A DNA stretch of 64,000 bases from Calycina herbarum. Taxonomy: Eukaryota > Ascomycota > Leotiomycetes > Helotiales > Pezizellaceae. The stretch is from the NCBI GenBank assembly GCA_001414485.1, contig LLEY01000016.1, forward strand, positions 62,001 through 126,000. The letters run 5' to 3'. A program made the translations under genes and the position numbers. The notes under the pieces were generated by a model, which was not told the origin of the DNA, made no database searches, and was given only the letters and a program-made list of their open reading frames with translations. Positions 33,451 to 45,226 of this stretch are shown here, piece after piece (the first letter of the stretch is position 1; each line of letters starts with the position of its first letter).

Positions 33451-34432
33451 TCATTCCTTCTTCCCAAAAATAAACTCCTCCATCTCCTGATACGCCTTCT
33501 CCAAATCATCATTCACAATGACAATATCATGAACCCCTTCAGTCTTGGAGTACTCCAATTCGTTCTTTGCTTGTAGGAGCCGTTTCTGGATGGAATCTTC
33601 TTTCTCGGTTCCCCGACCTCGGAGACGTGATTCGAGGGTTTCCATGGAGGGGGGTGAGATGAATATGTATCGTGCGGAGATGGGGGAGGCGTGGATTTGT
33701 TTTACGCCCTGGGGAGAGAGAGGTTAGCTTGGGGGTTGTTGGAAGTTTGGGGGGTTGGGCAGGGAAGGGGAAAGGGGGGGAAAGAGGGCTGTGAATTGTT
33801 GCGCCAGGACTTTGGGGAGGGCGGGAGGAGAGGCATAGCTATAGCACAATGCCTCGAGATTCTAGATTGGGGTCTGGGACCAGAATGAACACCTCGTGCC
33901 CCTCATGCCCAATCCAACACTCGATTAAACAGCCCCTCCCCTCCCCTCCCCCTCCTCTCTTCCTCTCCTCGCCCGGTCGAGGCTTCCCATAGTACCAAGA
34001 AAACAAACATACCTCCATCTCAATATCCAGCACAACAACCCGTCCCCTCTGCTGCATCTCCTCAATCATCTTCCTACTAGTCCCATACCTATTCCCCCCA
34101 AACTTAGCATGTTCCACAAACCCCCCCTGCTCAATCATCCCCTCGAATTCGCCCATAGAAGTGTAGTAGTAATCCACATCTCTGGTTTCTCCCGGTCGTG
34201 GATCGCGGGTCGTGTGCGAGATGGAAGTGCAGAATACGGAGGGGTGACGGTCCAGGAGGAGCTTGTAGAGTGTGCCTTTTCCCACTCCTGAGGGGCCGGA
34301 GATGATTATTGGGCGGGTGTCGGAGGGTACTGGTTTTTCTTAGAGGGGGTTTTCGCTGGGTTGAGGCGGAGGATCGAGAGAAGTAGCAGAGAGGAGAGAG
34401 TAGGGGGAGGAGAGGGGCTTACAAGGTGCCAT
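33451..34432 (-). CDS. GUK1: guanylate kinase
   Basis: Three exons: 34432-34423 (only 10 nt), 34329-34013 and 33708-33451; 194 aa. It converts GMP to GDP with ATP. The P-loop is SGPSGVGKGT, which needs exon 2 to be joined to the 10-nt first exon across an intron GTAAGC...AAACCAG (34330-34422). GMP-binding residues are visible in SHTTRDPRPGE, VDYYYTS, FVEHAKFGGNRYGTS and VVVLDIEMEG. The lid region is RLRGRGTEKEDSI. The second intron is long for this window (304 bp) and strand-biased in purines. The length matches the 190-200 residue norm for the enzyme. Confidence 0.94.
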
Positions 34433-34953
34433 GTTGCTGTGTTTACGTAGTTGTGGTTTTGTGAATTGTGAGATTTTGGATCGAGTAAAAGTCACGCGCG
34501 CTGATCTGAAGAGAAAAAGCATGCGGTGGGTTGGGTTCAAAACGAAAGTTGAAGCTTGGTGTGGAGCTACTCAAGTATCGCGGCTTATCGTGTGTCCACA
34601 GTGAAGTCTGGACTCGGGGCCACCCGCAATTATATTTAGACCTCGCTTTTACTTTTACTCTCACTTTAACTTTCATAGACAACGTATTTTCTGATTCTGA
34701 CTTTTTTCTTTGGCTCTTCATTTGATTGCCACATTTGATGAATCGGTACTTTGAATTTATCATTTCATTATTAGCAACATAATATATCAGGACGCCTTTA
34801 AATGCCCCAACCACCTATAACTTCCCAATTCTAAAAACATTTGCTTCAGAAAGGAGCGGGTATTTCGACCATTGAACAAAAAACAAAAGAAAAGCTCCTC
34901 CAATATATCCCATGGTCTGCTGATCCATCCTAACTCCCAAAGCGATTCAATCC
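34433..34953. other. intergenic, GUK1 promoter side
   Basis: Between the GUK1 start and the stop of the four-TM protein gene, both minus strand. The short frame at about 34443-34814 is not supported as coding. Confidence 0.5.
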
Positions 34954-35808
34954 TTAAAATCTAGTCATATTGCTAACCTCGCTATAAATCGAAGATCGTG
35001 CTGGCGCGCGGCTGGCGTATGAAGGTGCTGGAGGGTTCAAAGCTGGGTGTAAAGCGGTAGGAGGTCGTTGAACTGCAGGTGCAACTGGTGAGCTTCTGTC
35101 ATCCCATTTTGAGACTTGTTCATCAGTGGTTTGCATTGGCTTGCCGATTCCAGACATGCGAATAGGGAACTTGAGACCGAAGCGAGACTTGCGACGATCT
35201 TCAGGAGAAGTTGGGCGGTTGTAGCTCGGGAGGACGGTGTTTTCTGTCTTTCGGATACTGCCACTTGAACGGCTGTAGGTTGAGACGGAAGATGCTTTGG
35301 GGTATGTTGTGGCACCATGGTCACGGACTTGTCGGCCGGTGATTCCAAGCTTGATACTTGAAAAGATGAAAGTGGCGATGATGTTGGCAATACCGATGAT
35401 AGTTGAGAGGATGCCGGCTGCGATGACAATACGCCAAAGAGCGAGTCCCAAGTTTTCCACGCTGGTAGCTTGTTTGTTGAGGTTGCCCAATGTGTTGAAG
35501 CCCAAAATAACCATCGCCAATCCGAGAGGGACAAAGCCAGCTTCAGGACCCAGGTTAGGCCAGTTCTTCGTGAAGTATCGTTGGAAAAGGTTGCATTCCG
35601 AGACAACAAGGAAGCATGCGACGACGCTTGTGACGAAGTGAGAAGCTCCGTCAAAGAAGAAGAAACTCGAAGTCTTCAAAGTCATGACGAGCATGACCCA
35701 ACTCGCTATAGCGACGAGGGTAAGAGAGATGATGTTGAGAACTCGAATGATATTGAGCGTGATGTAACCAGGACCAGCCATCTTGTGTTCAGGGTGGAGA
35801 GAGAACAT
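34954..35808 (-). CDS. MARVEL-like four-TM membrane protein (probably DUF7598 type)
   Basis: Intronless, 284 aa. Four hydrophobic helices lie in the first 160 residues: YITLNIIRVLNIISLTLVAI, FFFFDGASHFVTSVVACFLV, AGFVPLGLAMVILGFNTLG and LWRIVIAAGILSTIIGIANI. They are linked by short loops including the conserved LGNLNKQATSVENLG. The cytosolic tail of about 120 residues is Ser/Pro/Arg-rich, with LPSYNRPTSPEDRRKSRFG as a likely phosphorylation region. The second Met (MAGPGYITLN, codon 10) matches family starts as well as the first. It resembles an uncharacterised ascomycete family related in topology to MARVEL proteins. The role is unknown; plasma-membrane or vesicle location is inference. Confidence 0.88.
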   Translation of the reverse strand: MFSLHPEHKMAGPGYITLNIIRVLNIISLTLVAIASWVMLVMTLKTSSFFFFDGASHFVTSVVACFLVVSECNLFQRYFTKNWPNLGPEAGFVPLGLAMVILGFNTLGNLNKQATSVENLGLALWRIVIAAGILSTIIGIANIIATFIFSSIKLGITGRQVRDHGATTYPKASSVSTYSRSSGSIRKTENTVLPSYNRPTSPEDRRKSRFGLKFPIRMSGIGKPMQTTDEQVSKWDDRSSPVAPAVQRPPTALHPALNPPAPSYASRAPARSSIYSEVSNMTRF

Positions 35809-37203
35809 CGTGTATTAAGTGAGAGTACTCGACTTATGCTTATTAGCTTCTATTTATAAGGGTTGGGATTGTAGTATACTAACACTCTGTGATTGATGGG
35901 GAAATTGGAAGAAAGGAACTTGTGAGAATGTACTGCCTGCAGTAATTTGGTATTGGATTTGACTCGAAAGAATTGGTTTCGTGAGAGATTGAACGATTCG
36001 CAGAAGGGCAAGAAGATGGTTGAGGTAGAGAATGGATTAAATACTACAGTGGATAGAAGAGTTATTGAGGCTACGACCCCATTGTCGGTGCGACACAATG
36101 AATGGAAAGATCTTTTGTCGTGGGTGACAATAGGAAACAATGAGTAGGTATATGATGGGAGAAGTGAATAAAAAACTTGGAGACGCCAGACAAACGAACA
36201 ATAGGACCTAGCTTGGGCCAGCTATTGTCAAGATTTTGCGGGGGTACAGACAGGCCTTTGACTGTTCCACCCCTTGGCGCGAGCTTGCTTTGAACCGTAT
36301 ACTTGTGACATTGAAGGTATTGGTCCAATGGAGTTGTTCCCATAGGCTACTTTTTGAACCATCCATGCGAGAGTTCGAAGCTTGATCATAGCAAAGACAT
36401 GCATCTCACGGTCTGTTGAAGTTTCGAGTGACTTGACTGGACGCTGTCATCAGTCGGACGATGAAGCACGGTCTCGAGGCCTGCCAAAGTCCCACGTATT
36501 GTAGGGCCCAACCCATAGAGGTGAAAATAGTGACACTCAGGGAGCCTCAACTCGAGGCAATTTTCAGTGTGGTTCAAGCTTCGTCGCGTAAGGAGGAAGC
36601 TGAAGGCATTGGATGGCAGCGATGATTCACGAGGAGCCGCTGTGAAGGCGAAGACTTCTACCCAATCACCCCTTCAAGGAGAATTGGCATGAATTTTCGT
36701 GCTTTGTTTCGAGCTGTCGTTGCGGCGAGAAACAATTGGATAGGGGCATTTCCACGGAAGCGCGTTTCAACTTCGTCTGTAGAGTCACAAACGCTGTTCT
36801 GAATGGCATGACAGCCGCGGAACTGACTAGAAACAGATCAGTAGGTGGATAAGACCAAATGTAACTGGATTCAGATTCTAAGAACGTATCTCAGTATACG
36901 CCAATTTTGTGAATATTGTGGTGTTTTTCCCGAGTCTTCCATTCCTTTGTGAATCTTGAAGCGCCGTCTTCGGCGCCTAGGTAAGTAATGGATTTTGAAT
37001 CGGCCATTCATCGGCCACTGCTCTCACGTGCCTCGGCCCAAAAATAAAAGGAAATCGGACTTTGAGGTAAGTTAAGCGACGGATTTCTATTTCCGGCATC
37101 TTCTTTCTCAGCCTCGATAAACAATCCAGTTCTTGCTTGCCACGCAGGCCAGTCAACCCAAATCCACTTTTCAACAGAATTGCGGGCACATCACAAACTC
37201 AAC
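35809..37203. other. intergenic, no gene recognised
   Basis: Divergent promoter region between the four-TM protein gene and the SERF gene, plus about 1 kb without features. Confidence 0.5.
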
Positions 37204-37576
37204 ATGGCAAGAGGTAACCAGCGTGACAAGGCGCGTGAAGCCAACCAGAAGAAATTATCCGATCAGGTATGGAGCGATTTCCTTTGCGCCCATTCCACAA
37301 CCCCTCCACTGGCCGCAGGAACAAACATCGGGATCTGCTAGGATTTGTACTAACAAGTGGGGTGAAATGTATAGAAGAAAGGCAATTCTATGACCGGCTC
37401 CGAGATGCAACGAGAGAAGGAAAAGGTCGCTCAGAAGATGAGAGAGAAGCAGGCTGCTGGTAGGTTTCTCCCTCCCTTCACCGCATCTTGCGCCATTTAC
37501 AACCCGATGCTGACATTTGGATGTCCCAGCCGATGCGAAGAAAGCCGCCGAGGCAGCTGAGAAGGGCAAAAGATAA
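37204..37576 (+). CDS. small EDRK-rich factor (SERF/4F5 family)
   Basis: Three small exons, 37204-37266, 37375-37459 and 37530-37576, give a 64-residue protein that no single ORF shows. It starts MARGNQRDKAREANQKKLSD, the 4F5 family signature. It continues KKGNSMTGSEMQREKEKVA and ends in an Ala/Lys helix (KKAAEAAEKGKR). Introns of 108 and 70 bp have good sites, the first with branch TACTAACA. SERF proteins are tiny, highly charged, conserved in eukaryotes, bind nucleic acid and alter the aggregation of amyloid-prone proteins in other species. The role in fungi is not established. Confidence 0.93.
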
Positions 37577-40500
37577 ACGTCTCGACATGACCACACGAAG
37601 ACAACGATGCGCTTTTTTATGCTGGAGTTACGGAGACGGTTCATTTGAAAGCATTAGAACGCGAGATGGTGTGACGGTCGGAAATACAGTCGGTGTTGGG
37701 AACAAGTGATTTAGCTTCGGGATTATTACATTACGAATCTGGAAAGGAGGATTGTCTTTCGGTTGATGGAGAAGAATTCATTCGTTGACTACATGAATCG
37801 CTTTGTGAATAGTCTATCGTTGTTTCTATCCTGTCTACAAGTGACAAGTTTTCAAAAAGCCTGATAAGGGATAGACCCCTCGTTCCCCATCAACGTCTCT
37901 TTTCTATGAGCCCTTCTTTCCCCATGGCAATCATTCATTTCCAGTGTTCTGTTTTATGTTAGGCGTCTCCTCCTTTTTCACTTCTAGATTCTTCCACTGG
38001 TCCTTGAAAGCTCGTATGATTCAATAGTTGTAGCGCTGGGTACATAAGCCTGCTCCATTAGTCACATTGGCCTGATAGCACTTAATTGCCCTTTTCCTCC
38101 CTAATGTCATAAATGATTAAGGGGAAGGTACACTGTTCCATTATATTATTTAGCGGACTAGTATGTCTATGAGAAATATTTCCAACACCCAACTTTGCCA
38201 CTCCAAAATTCTACCTGTTTCTTGAAAAATCCTGTAAACATAAAAGCCAATCCAGTCGCATGTCAATACCGCATTTTGCCCTACTCGTCTACATGCTTTT
38301 CGGCTACATTAAAAAATAGCAATTGTCCCGGACGGGAATAATTCTACTGTTAATTTATATCCAGTGGGGGTAAAGGCTGTTATGTTATCAGTGATTAGGT
38401 TAGCAAGTAAGCCAAACAGTCAGTCAACAAACATCGAGTAAGCTACATGGCTTACTCGCTACCACTTTTGGTGGCCAAAAACAAAGCACCAGTAACATTG
38501 CGAAATCCCCCATACTTCACTTCTCAGATAATTCACCAAAGTTAAAAAATATTAAATTTCATCTGATCTAACTTCATCGATATAGCATATCTGGGGCAAT
38601 TTCAAAAAAGCGAAACCCCCTTCAGACGAATAAAATACATTTTCATCTGATCTCTTAAAATAATTGAATCGTCTTTTTAAAACTTTGGGTTAATTTTGAA
38701 AATGCGATGTGCAACAACACCCCCTTCAGACAATATTAATTAACGAAATATTAGTCAATTTGGAGCGTAGTATAGTAGTAAGCGCTGTACCACTCTACTC
38801 AAGCCCTTTTGAGTACTTTTCATACTCTACTCTTCTCTACTCAGGGTTGAGTCTTTTGTATAGACCTGCATAGTTAGGATATCATCTATAGGAAAAACCT
38901 GGGACATAAGGATTCTAGACGAGGAACCGAGTCCTAAACCAAAGCTATCTGTTTTAAGTAGGATTTCGTCAAGTACAAGAAACATTTCGTTTTCCCACAC
39001 CAAATTTAATCCTTAAAATTAAGGGACATTTTATATTTTCCTAGGATAATAATGCGATTCTTATACTCTGAACTGTTTCTAGTTTAACTAGGTGTGATTG
39101 TATAATTCAAAGCCAAGGTAGTAATCCTTATCCATTCTTACTGGAAATGTTTTTATAACCTGTAGTACTCTTTACTGGTTTTGAAGTGCCGATCTAATTC
39201 CAATCGCTTTCTTTCTTTTTCTTTTGAGCAAAGCGAGTACCAAGACAAAAATGCGTAAACAAATTGGCGTTAAGTTATTCTCAGAGGGCGTTTCTAACGC
39301 TTTTGTATCGAGACATTTATAAGGAAAGCCCGACGTCGCTGGAACCTCCTGGATGTAGAGACTAGTCAAAATACTTTCGTTTATTGGGTGTAGATGTTTC
39401 TAAACAGTAACATCAAGGTATGAGGATTTTGTTGGATCCGCCGATTTTAGAGAATAAATCCAGGTCTTAATGAGCTCACACCAAGTCGCCGAATAGGCGA
39501 AAGTGGAATTCACGAATAGCTTCGTTATTTTTCATCATCAATGAAGGCCGATAAGGGAAATAACGCTATCGGAGAGAGAGAGAATTGAACGTCTTCTTAA
39601 GTTTAAATCAGCCTCTGAAGGAAAAGTGTTCAGTAATTTAGAAAACAAACTACCAACCAATGTTCTTAAATAAACTGGTAACTTATGAAAATAAAAAGGA
39701 CATAGGTTAGATTTCCTTTTAAGTGGTATTTACTTTGGACAATTTAACGAAGTCCCTATCCTATCATACACAATAGAAACAGGAGAGGGATTTATACTTC
39801 CTTTTTCTTGTCGCCACATTACTAAACATCGCTTGCTGTATATATCAACATAATGATCCACTCTTCAAGACCACACAATATCTCATTCCATTGGTCTTCT
39901 CGGATTTGATACATCTCCTCGAATTCCAATCCAGCTTCAAATTCCATTTCTCTAGAGTGCTCCGTCTTCTCGTGACAATGTACCGTCTTTTGCGTCGAGT
40001 AAATACTTACATAAAACCACAACGACTTGTTGCAAAGGTACGTACAAGATTTGGTTTTAGAACTACTTACCTGTTACGAAATTTCTTTGGATTTGTTCTA
40101 TATTTTTGCGCTTTTTATTTCCCTATATAAAGCTCAACAAGGGACTTTGGCATAAGCCCTCGCGGTAGACAACAAAAATAGCGGGGAATTGCTATCAAGT
40201 ACGCACATTGACACAACATGACCGGAAAAATAAGCACAGGACGCAGATTAAAAGAGAATGGATAACAAAACCATTATTTCAAGTTAGAGTTCAACCAAAT
40301 TCGTCCTTTCTATTTTCCGGCAACTTTTCCGACCACCCTCGCGATGGACATTAAAAGCGGCAGCAATTACCTCTCGTTGTTCTAGCTTTTTAGGATAATT
40401 CAAAGTACTTCTTTCAAACACTTGGAACAATTTGAAATATTAACCTAGGTGCTTTAGAACAATCAAGTTCAATTGTCTCAAGTGATTGAAATAAGACAAC

Positions 40501-41695
40501 GGGATTAAACCACACATTTTAGTCCCGGTGTAGGCTTGACCGGGCCCCGTTGATTACACAACAACAGAACATTCTGAATATCTAAAAGTCTGTACACTTA
40601 ATAAACAGTTTCTAATAAGTTGGTTAAGATTTAATTCGGATTTTTCCGATTTCTTTTGAGGATAGGAAAGACGTCGTTGTGATGTGGTGCACGGGCGCAA
40701 AATGTGCGGTTTAATTACGACACGTAGAGCAAAACCATCACCCGAATACACCCGCCCCCAAACCCCAAAATCCAGGCACGAAAATCCAATATGCACAAGG
40801 CTCTCCCGATCTCAACAGTGGGCCAACGTTTTAACTTTTAATATATTTTAAAGTGGATTCCTATCCGAGACGTTTAAAGTTGTGGATTTCCAAACGTGGG
40901 AAACCGGCAGTGTAGCCCCTTTTCGACTTACTTTCGACGACACTTCTTGTAAGCATAAATTTAAAGCTCGTGGAGACGTGTGGACTCGTCACTCACCATC
41001 TGAGTTTTTTCACTGGGTGTTTTGTCTCATGGGGTTATGTGGGTCTGCCCAGAAAATAAGGTGGAGGGCGCGATTTGGGATGAGTGTTTTACAATGCCAT
41101 GATTTTGTTGAAGGGATGATGGGTGAGGTTGGATGAACGACAGGTTTGAAGCTGCGCGAGTCGTAAATCCTTAGGTTGATGGAATGGGAGAGGCCAATGT
41201 CACAGTAGGAAGGCAAAGTCACAAATAAATCCAGGTCCAGGAAAGTCAATCAAGGACAATAGAATAAAACAATAATAATTGAAGGGTATGTCTATAAGAT
41301 CCCAATAAGTAACCAAAAAACGGGTAAAGAAAATAAATAAAAACTCTATTGAACGCCCATTAGAAAGGAATGCAATAAAGGTATCCAATTCATCTGGACT
41401 ATTAAAATACGCACTTCCTTTCCACCACCAAAAATATAACGATCCAGTCGAACTACTTCAATATATATATACCCGCACCAATAAATATAAGAATTGGGGG
41501 AATCATGAAAAATAAAGAACACACCCCAAATCCATTGGAACGCCTAGGGTGTTCTGTGTCAAGCCTTTCAACGGCGACACGAGAATCCCTTTTTCGCTAC
41601 CTCTAACTCTTTGGTATATTTTTGTTTGTTGGATCGGAAGGAGGGGCGGCCGTTAAAACACATCAGAACCATTACAAGCTCGAGATGATGTTCAT
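37577..41695. other. 4.1 kb gene-free interval
   Basis: No supported gene. A third dispersed repeat copy lies at about 40337-40500. The stretch 38100-39100 is A/T-rich and contains two CCCCCTTCAGAC motifs (about 38628 and 38720). A protein-like frame on the minus strand at 39822-40022 has no ATG at its start and no recognisable domain. The remainder looks like decayed intergenic DNA. Confidence 0.5.
40337..40500. repeat. MITE-like dispersed repeat, copy 3
   Basis: Starts CTCGCGATGGACATTAAAAG, then CACTTGGAACAATTTGAAAT and GCTTTAGAACAATCAAGTTC, matching the order of motifs in the copies at 9371 and 13003. The right inverted end is not clear. Confidence 0.55.
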
Positions 41696-42844
41696 CTATT
41701 TTTCGAGCATAGCCATTGGCATAGCACCTGATGAGATGTTAGAATCTTGTTCATTTGAATGGATTTGATGGAATTAAAGCTTACCTGACATGCCACCGAT
41801 CATTCCAACACCTTGGGCTGCGAGAGGGAATGCTGCAACACCACATAGGCAAGAGCATGAGCATGCAGAACCTTGGGTAGTACCGGCTCCGACGGCCATT
41901 GCTGGAGGTGCAGCGGCGGCTGGTGCAGCTGCGGCTGGTGCTTGAGCTGCCGGAGGAGCAACGGCATTTGTAGCAGCTGGTGCGGCAGGTGGGGCGGCAC
42001 TGGCACTTCCTCCAGCAATAACGGCGGTCGAACCGGTACCGTTTTGGGCGATGGCCATTCCTTGGAACATGGCTTGGGTCTTGTCGGCGGTTGGGTTGAT
42101 GGAGAAGGTCATTCCCTTTCCACAGTGGTTACCGGTCTTTTGCTTGCAGTAAAACCCTGGGAATCATTAGAGGGGGTTTGAGATTGTGGATATTCGTCAA
42201 CTTACAGATTGGGGTGGCAACGGTGACTTGCATGGCCATTTGTGGTGCTGGAACCATGCTGTTGTTTGGGTTTGGCATGAATCCGGAGTCCATTCCACCT
42301 GGGAGAGCTTTACATGGCTCAGCGAATGCGGATTGTGTGACGGTGTGGTTGGCGTTCATGAACTCAAAGATGACCATATCACCAACGGCGGCGGTGATTT
42401 GATCTGGGGTGTAAACGAGACCTGCTGAACCTCCAACAATAACCTTTTTGAGATATTAGCTTGAGATATCAATTTGGGATGTAATTTGTAGCTTACAGTG
42501 TGTGTAGCTGCGGCTGCGGCGGCTGGTGCGGCGACGGGTGGTGTGTTTACTGTGCTGGTTGCTGCCCCTGCTCCGTTGTTGACCCAGATAATGACGATCT
42601 CAGTAACCTTTTGCGTAACTGTAAGACCTTGGTTGATAACGACAACATTGTTGCCTCCTTGGTTGTTGTTGTTCTGGTTATTGTTGTTCTGGTTACTGTT
42701 TCCCGATTTTGCTGCGTCTGCTCCCTTTCCTGCCTCAGTTCTGACGTCCAACTCTACTGGGCTTCTTCGGACAATTCCCTCTTGAATGGTACCGGCCAAC
42801 ACCAAAGGCGCGGCGATGAGTGCGAGTGCTGATGAGAATCTCAT
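41696..42844 (-). CDS. secreted cupredoxin-like protein
   Basis: Four exons, 42844-42497, 42443-42206, 42156-41785 and 41727-41696; 329 aa. Signal peptide MRFSSALALIAAPLVLAG, then an Asn/Gln run and an Ala-rich linker. The cupredoxin fold spans about residues 117-215. The family's copper-ligand pattern is visible: His in MNANHTVTQSAFAEPC, then PIWFYCKQKTGNHCGKGM with Cys, His and Met. The Trp is made by splicing. The C-terminal third is Ala/Pro-rich and includes an unusual cluster SACSCSCLCG before a Gly/Met-rich end (GMIGGMSGAMPMAMLEK). Members of this extracellular cupredoxin family are abundant in filamentous fungi, often wall-bound or secreted, and of unclear function. The usual hydrophobic GPI tail is weak here. 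Confidence 0.9.
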
Positions 42845-44452
42845 GGTGATGGTATATTAAAATAGTCGACTAAAGTATTGTATATGGAGGGCGTTGAAAA
42901 AGTGATAAAAAACCGCGCTGCGGGGTGGCTAAACTATCAAAGTTGTCGAGGCTGTACTGTAAAGATTGGATGAATGTTTAATAGCCAGATAGCGAGGCCC
43001 TGCTCGAGTTGATAGAGTAGCGGAATAGAAAATAAAAGGAATGGAATGAATGTGTCAGAGCAAAACAAGACGGATGAAGAACAAAAGCAGAAAGGGAGAT
43101 ATGGTTGTGGGGAGTGAAGACATTTAATCCAGCATGAAATTAGGAACAGCAGGCCTGACGCTGGGCCATTCATGGGATGGCATGCATCTCCATCTGCACT
43201 GCAGGTAAACAGGGGCACCGGATCCTTGATCGAAACGAGGTACAAGCTGTTCGGTGCTAGCTGTGTTCGGAGTGAGTGCACTCCGGGAAGTCACTTTGCC
43301 TTCTTGGGCCAGGGCGGGGTGGTTGGAAGGAAAGCTGGCGGGCCGTGGAGGTCCTGGTTGAAGCGTGGGAGTCGCTCGTTGCGGTGCAGTCTTCCGGCGC
43401 AAAAACCACATTCTGGTTGATGTGCTTGGTTGAATTTGATAAACCCTGGTCGGTACCTTGCAGAAAAGGGTCGCCAAACTTCGGATGCAGCTTGAGAGGA
43501 TCAGGGGGTGAGGGAGAGTCCAGGGAGGCTCGAGGGGAGCTGGCACTGCTGTCGAGGGGCACGTCCCGTGCAAAAGGGACGAAAAGGGAGTAGAAAGGAG
43601 GGTCCGATCAAGAGGCGAGTCCTGCACGGAGCGCTTAAAGCCCCCCGCGCCCGGATAAGCGACCGCTATCAGACACATCTCAAACGACAGTCGTGCCAAA
43701 GCCGTCGCAAAAATCGGATCAAGGTCATAGCAACGTCTCGGGATTCAGGATGGTTTCCATCACAGACTCCACCCCATGCCCAAGCCGGCTGGCTGGCACA
43801 CACTGGCGGCTTCTTCAGATGGCAGCTTGAAGATAAAGTTGGTGGTGGAAATGGAAAGAAAAAAACAAGGTGCACGCTAGAAACCCGCTGACAGAGCCTC
43901 TCGGCTCCTCGGGAAGAACCTCATACAACGATAACAATACAAGCAAAAATAAGAACCCAGCACAAGCAAAACAGAGAAAATTTCCGTCGGAAACGGCTTC
44001 TTGGATTGACATACACAGATGACCTGCCCAGAATCAATTAAAGAAAATGCTTACCATTTGTTTTGCCTTTGCCTTGCTTCTGAAGTTCTGAAATGTTTCG
44101 TTTCGCTCGATTTTCCTTCGGCGGCTGCATTGGTGCTCCAGGATCCGATCATCGCGCCGTGGTTGGGCCAAACCATCTGAAGAGAGCGGTTCCCTCCCTC
44201 ACACTTCAGTCTTGAAACGTCCCTCGGCCATTGTGTTTCTTAGTTGCACTAAATAATCCCAACTTCCAAGTCTCCCTTCATCCTGACTAGGCCTGACACC
44301 TGCCAATATTGCCGTCGGTGTAAGCTCGGATGCCACATATTGGATGGTGATGATATCAGATGGAAACCTTCTTCGTCGCAGGACGTTCGCGTAAAGTGCT
44401 TTTCGCGTGACAAGGCCAAAGGCTTGACTGAAGAATGTCCTTATTTTTGGCT
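42845..44452. other. intergenic between cupredoxin and SMN genes
   Basis: No supported gene. Frames at 43124-43699 are open on both strands in G/C-richer DNA, lack an ATG at their start and have no domain. The cupredoxin promoter lies at the left end; the SMN 3' flank is on the right. Confidence 0.45.
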
Positions 44453-45226
44453 CTATTTTTCATGCTTGGCAGATTTGTCAACCACCCCTTGTTGTCCTTC
44501 GTACAGACCGGTGTAGTAGCCGGCGTAATACCATGACATCAACAAGTTCCTCAGATTCTCGTCATGAACTGCATGAAAGGACCCACGCGTCAGTAAATCT
44601 CCATGAACATCTCCATTCTCAAGAGCCGGAAGTTTGTCTCACCTTGGCCGATTAGATGTTGTGGCAGTGCTGGCCCTTTTGGAACCCCACTGTTTGGATT
44701 GACCGAGTTCTCATGGTTTCCCTAGATTTCGGATCAAAGGTCAGTCACGGTCTGCATCGGCCGTTTCGAGAGCCAAGGCTGGGGTCCATTCTTTGATAGA
44801 GTTGAGAAAATATGCTTACCAGAGAGTCTGTGCCGGCCTCAATCGTACGATGATCTACGGTTTCGTTCGGAAGCTCTTTCTGTTGATCAAGGCTTGGGTG
44901 TTTGTTCAGTGGTCCCTCAGCCTCATCGTTATTGATCTCCTTCGCCCCGCTAAAGAAAGACGATAAGCACTTGGATGATTCCGTTTTTATGCGCGAGAAG
45001 ATTTTGACGAACAGTATTTTGTCTTGATCCTCTCTTGTTCTCAGAAGATCGGTGACATTCTCCCTTTTCGCCTGAATGCTATGATATTGCTATGCCATGT
45101 TAGCCATGTGGAGTGGAAGAGGATCGGGGAGGTTTGAACCTTGTATTCTTCAACTGCATCATTCCAAGAATTGACAAGAAGCGAATCATCCCAAACCTCT
45201 CCATGAGAATTGCCGCTCGCACTCAT
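44453..45226 (-). CDS. SMN1: survival motor neuron (SMN) homologue
   Basis: I assemble four exons: 45226-45140, 45089-44820, 44721-44643 and 44568-44453. They total 552 nt, exactly 183 codons plus stop, and no single ORF reveals the gene. The N-terminus has the Gemin2-binding signature VWDDSLLVNSWNDAVEEYKQ then YHSIQA, completed across intron 1. The C-terminus has the self-association YG box LLMSWYYAGYYTGLYEG. The middle 100 residues are polar and there is no Tudor domain, as is usual in fungal SMN proteins. With Gemin2 it assembles Sm rings on spliceosomal snRNAs in the cytoplasm. Intron 1 has a weak donor (GTTCAA) but a good CTAAC branch site; the other introns are canonical. Confidence 0.93.

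Noticed and set aside
38761..38830. tRNA-like A-box (TAGTATAGTAGTAAGCGC)
   Set aside because: No B-box (GGTTCGA-type) at the right distance and no cloverleaf; no tRNA gene is supported anywhere in the window.
39822..40022. Minus-strand frame with acidic, helical-looking peptide
   Set aside because: It starts at TTG, no splice partner was found and no family is recognised. It could be a remnant, but evidence is too thin to list.
42497..42832. Plus-strand frames opposite the cupredoxin first exon
   Set aside because: Antisense reflections of the Asn- and Ala-rich coding sequence.
43124..43699. 191-codon frame on the minus strand
   Set aside because: No ATG at its start, both strands are open in G/C-richer DNA, there is no domain and composition is Pro/Ser-biased. 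It is better explained as a fortuitous ORF.
44301..44518. Plus-strand frame with CQYCRRCKLGCH, resembling a zinc cluster
   Set aside because: It has no ATG or usable acceptor upstream (a TAA lies just before), and it overlaps antisense to the SMN last exon and 3' flank.
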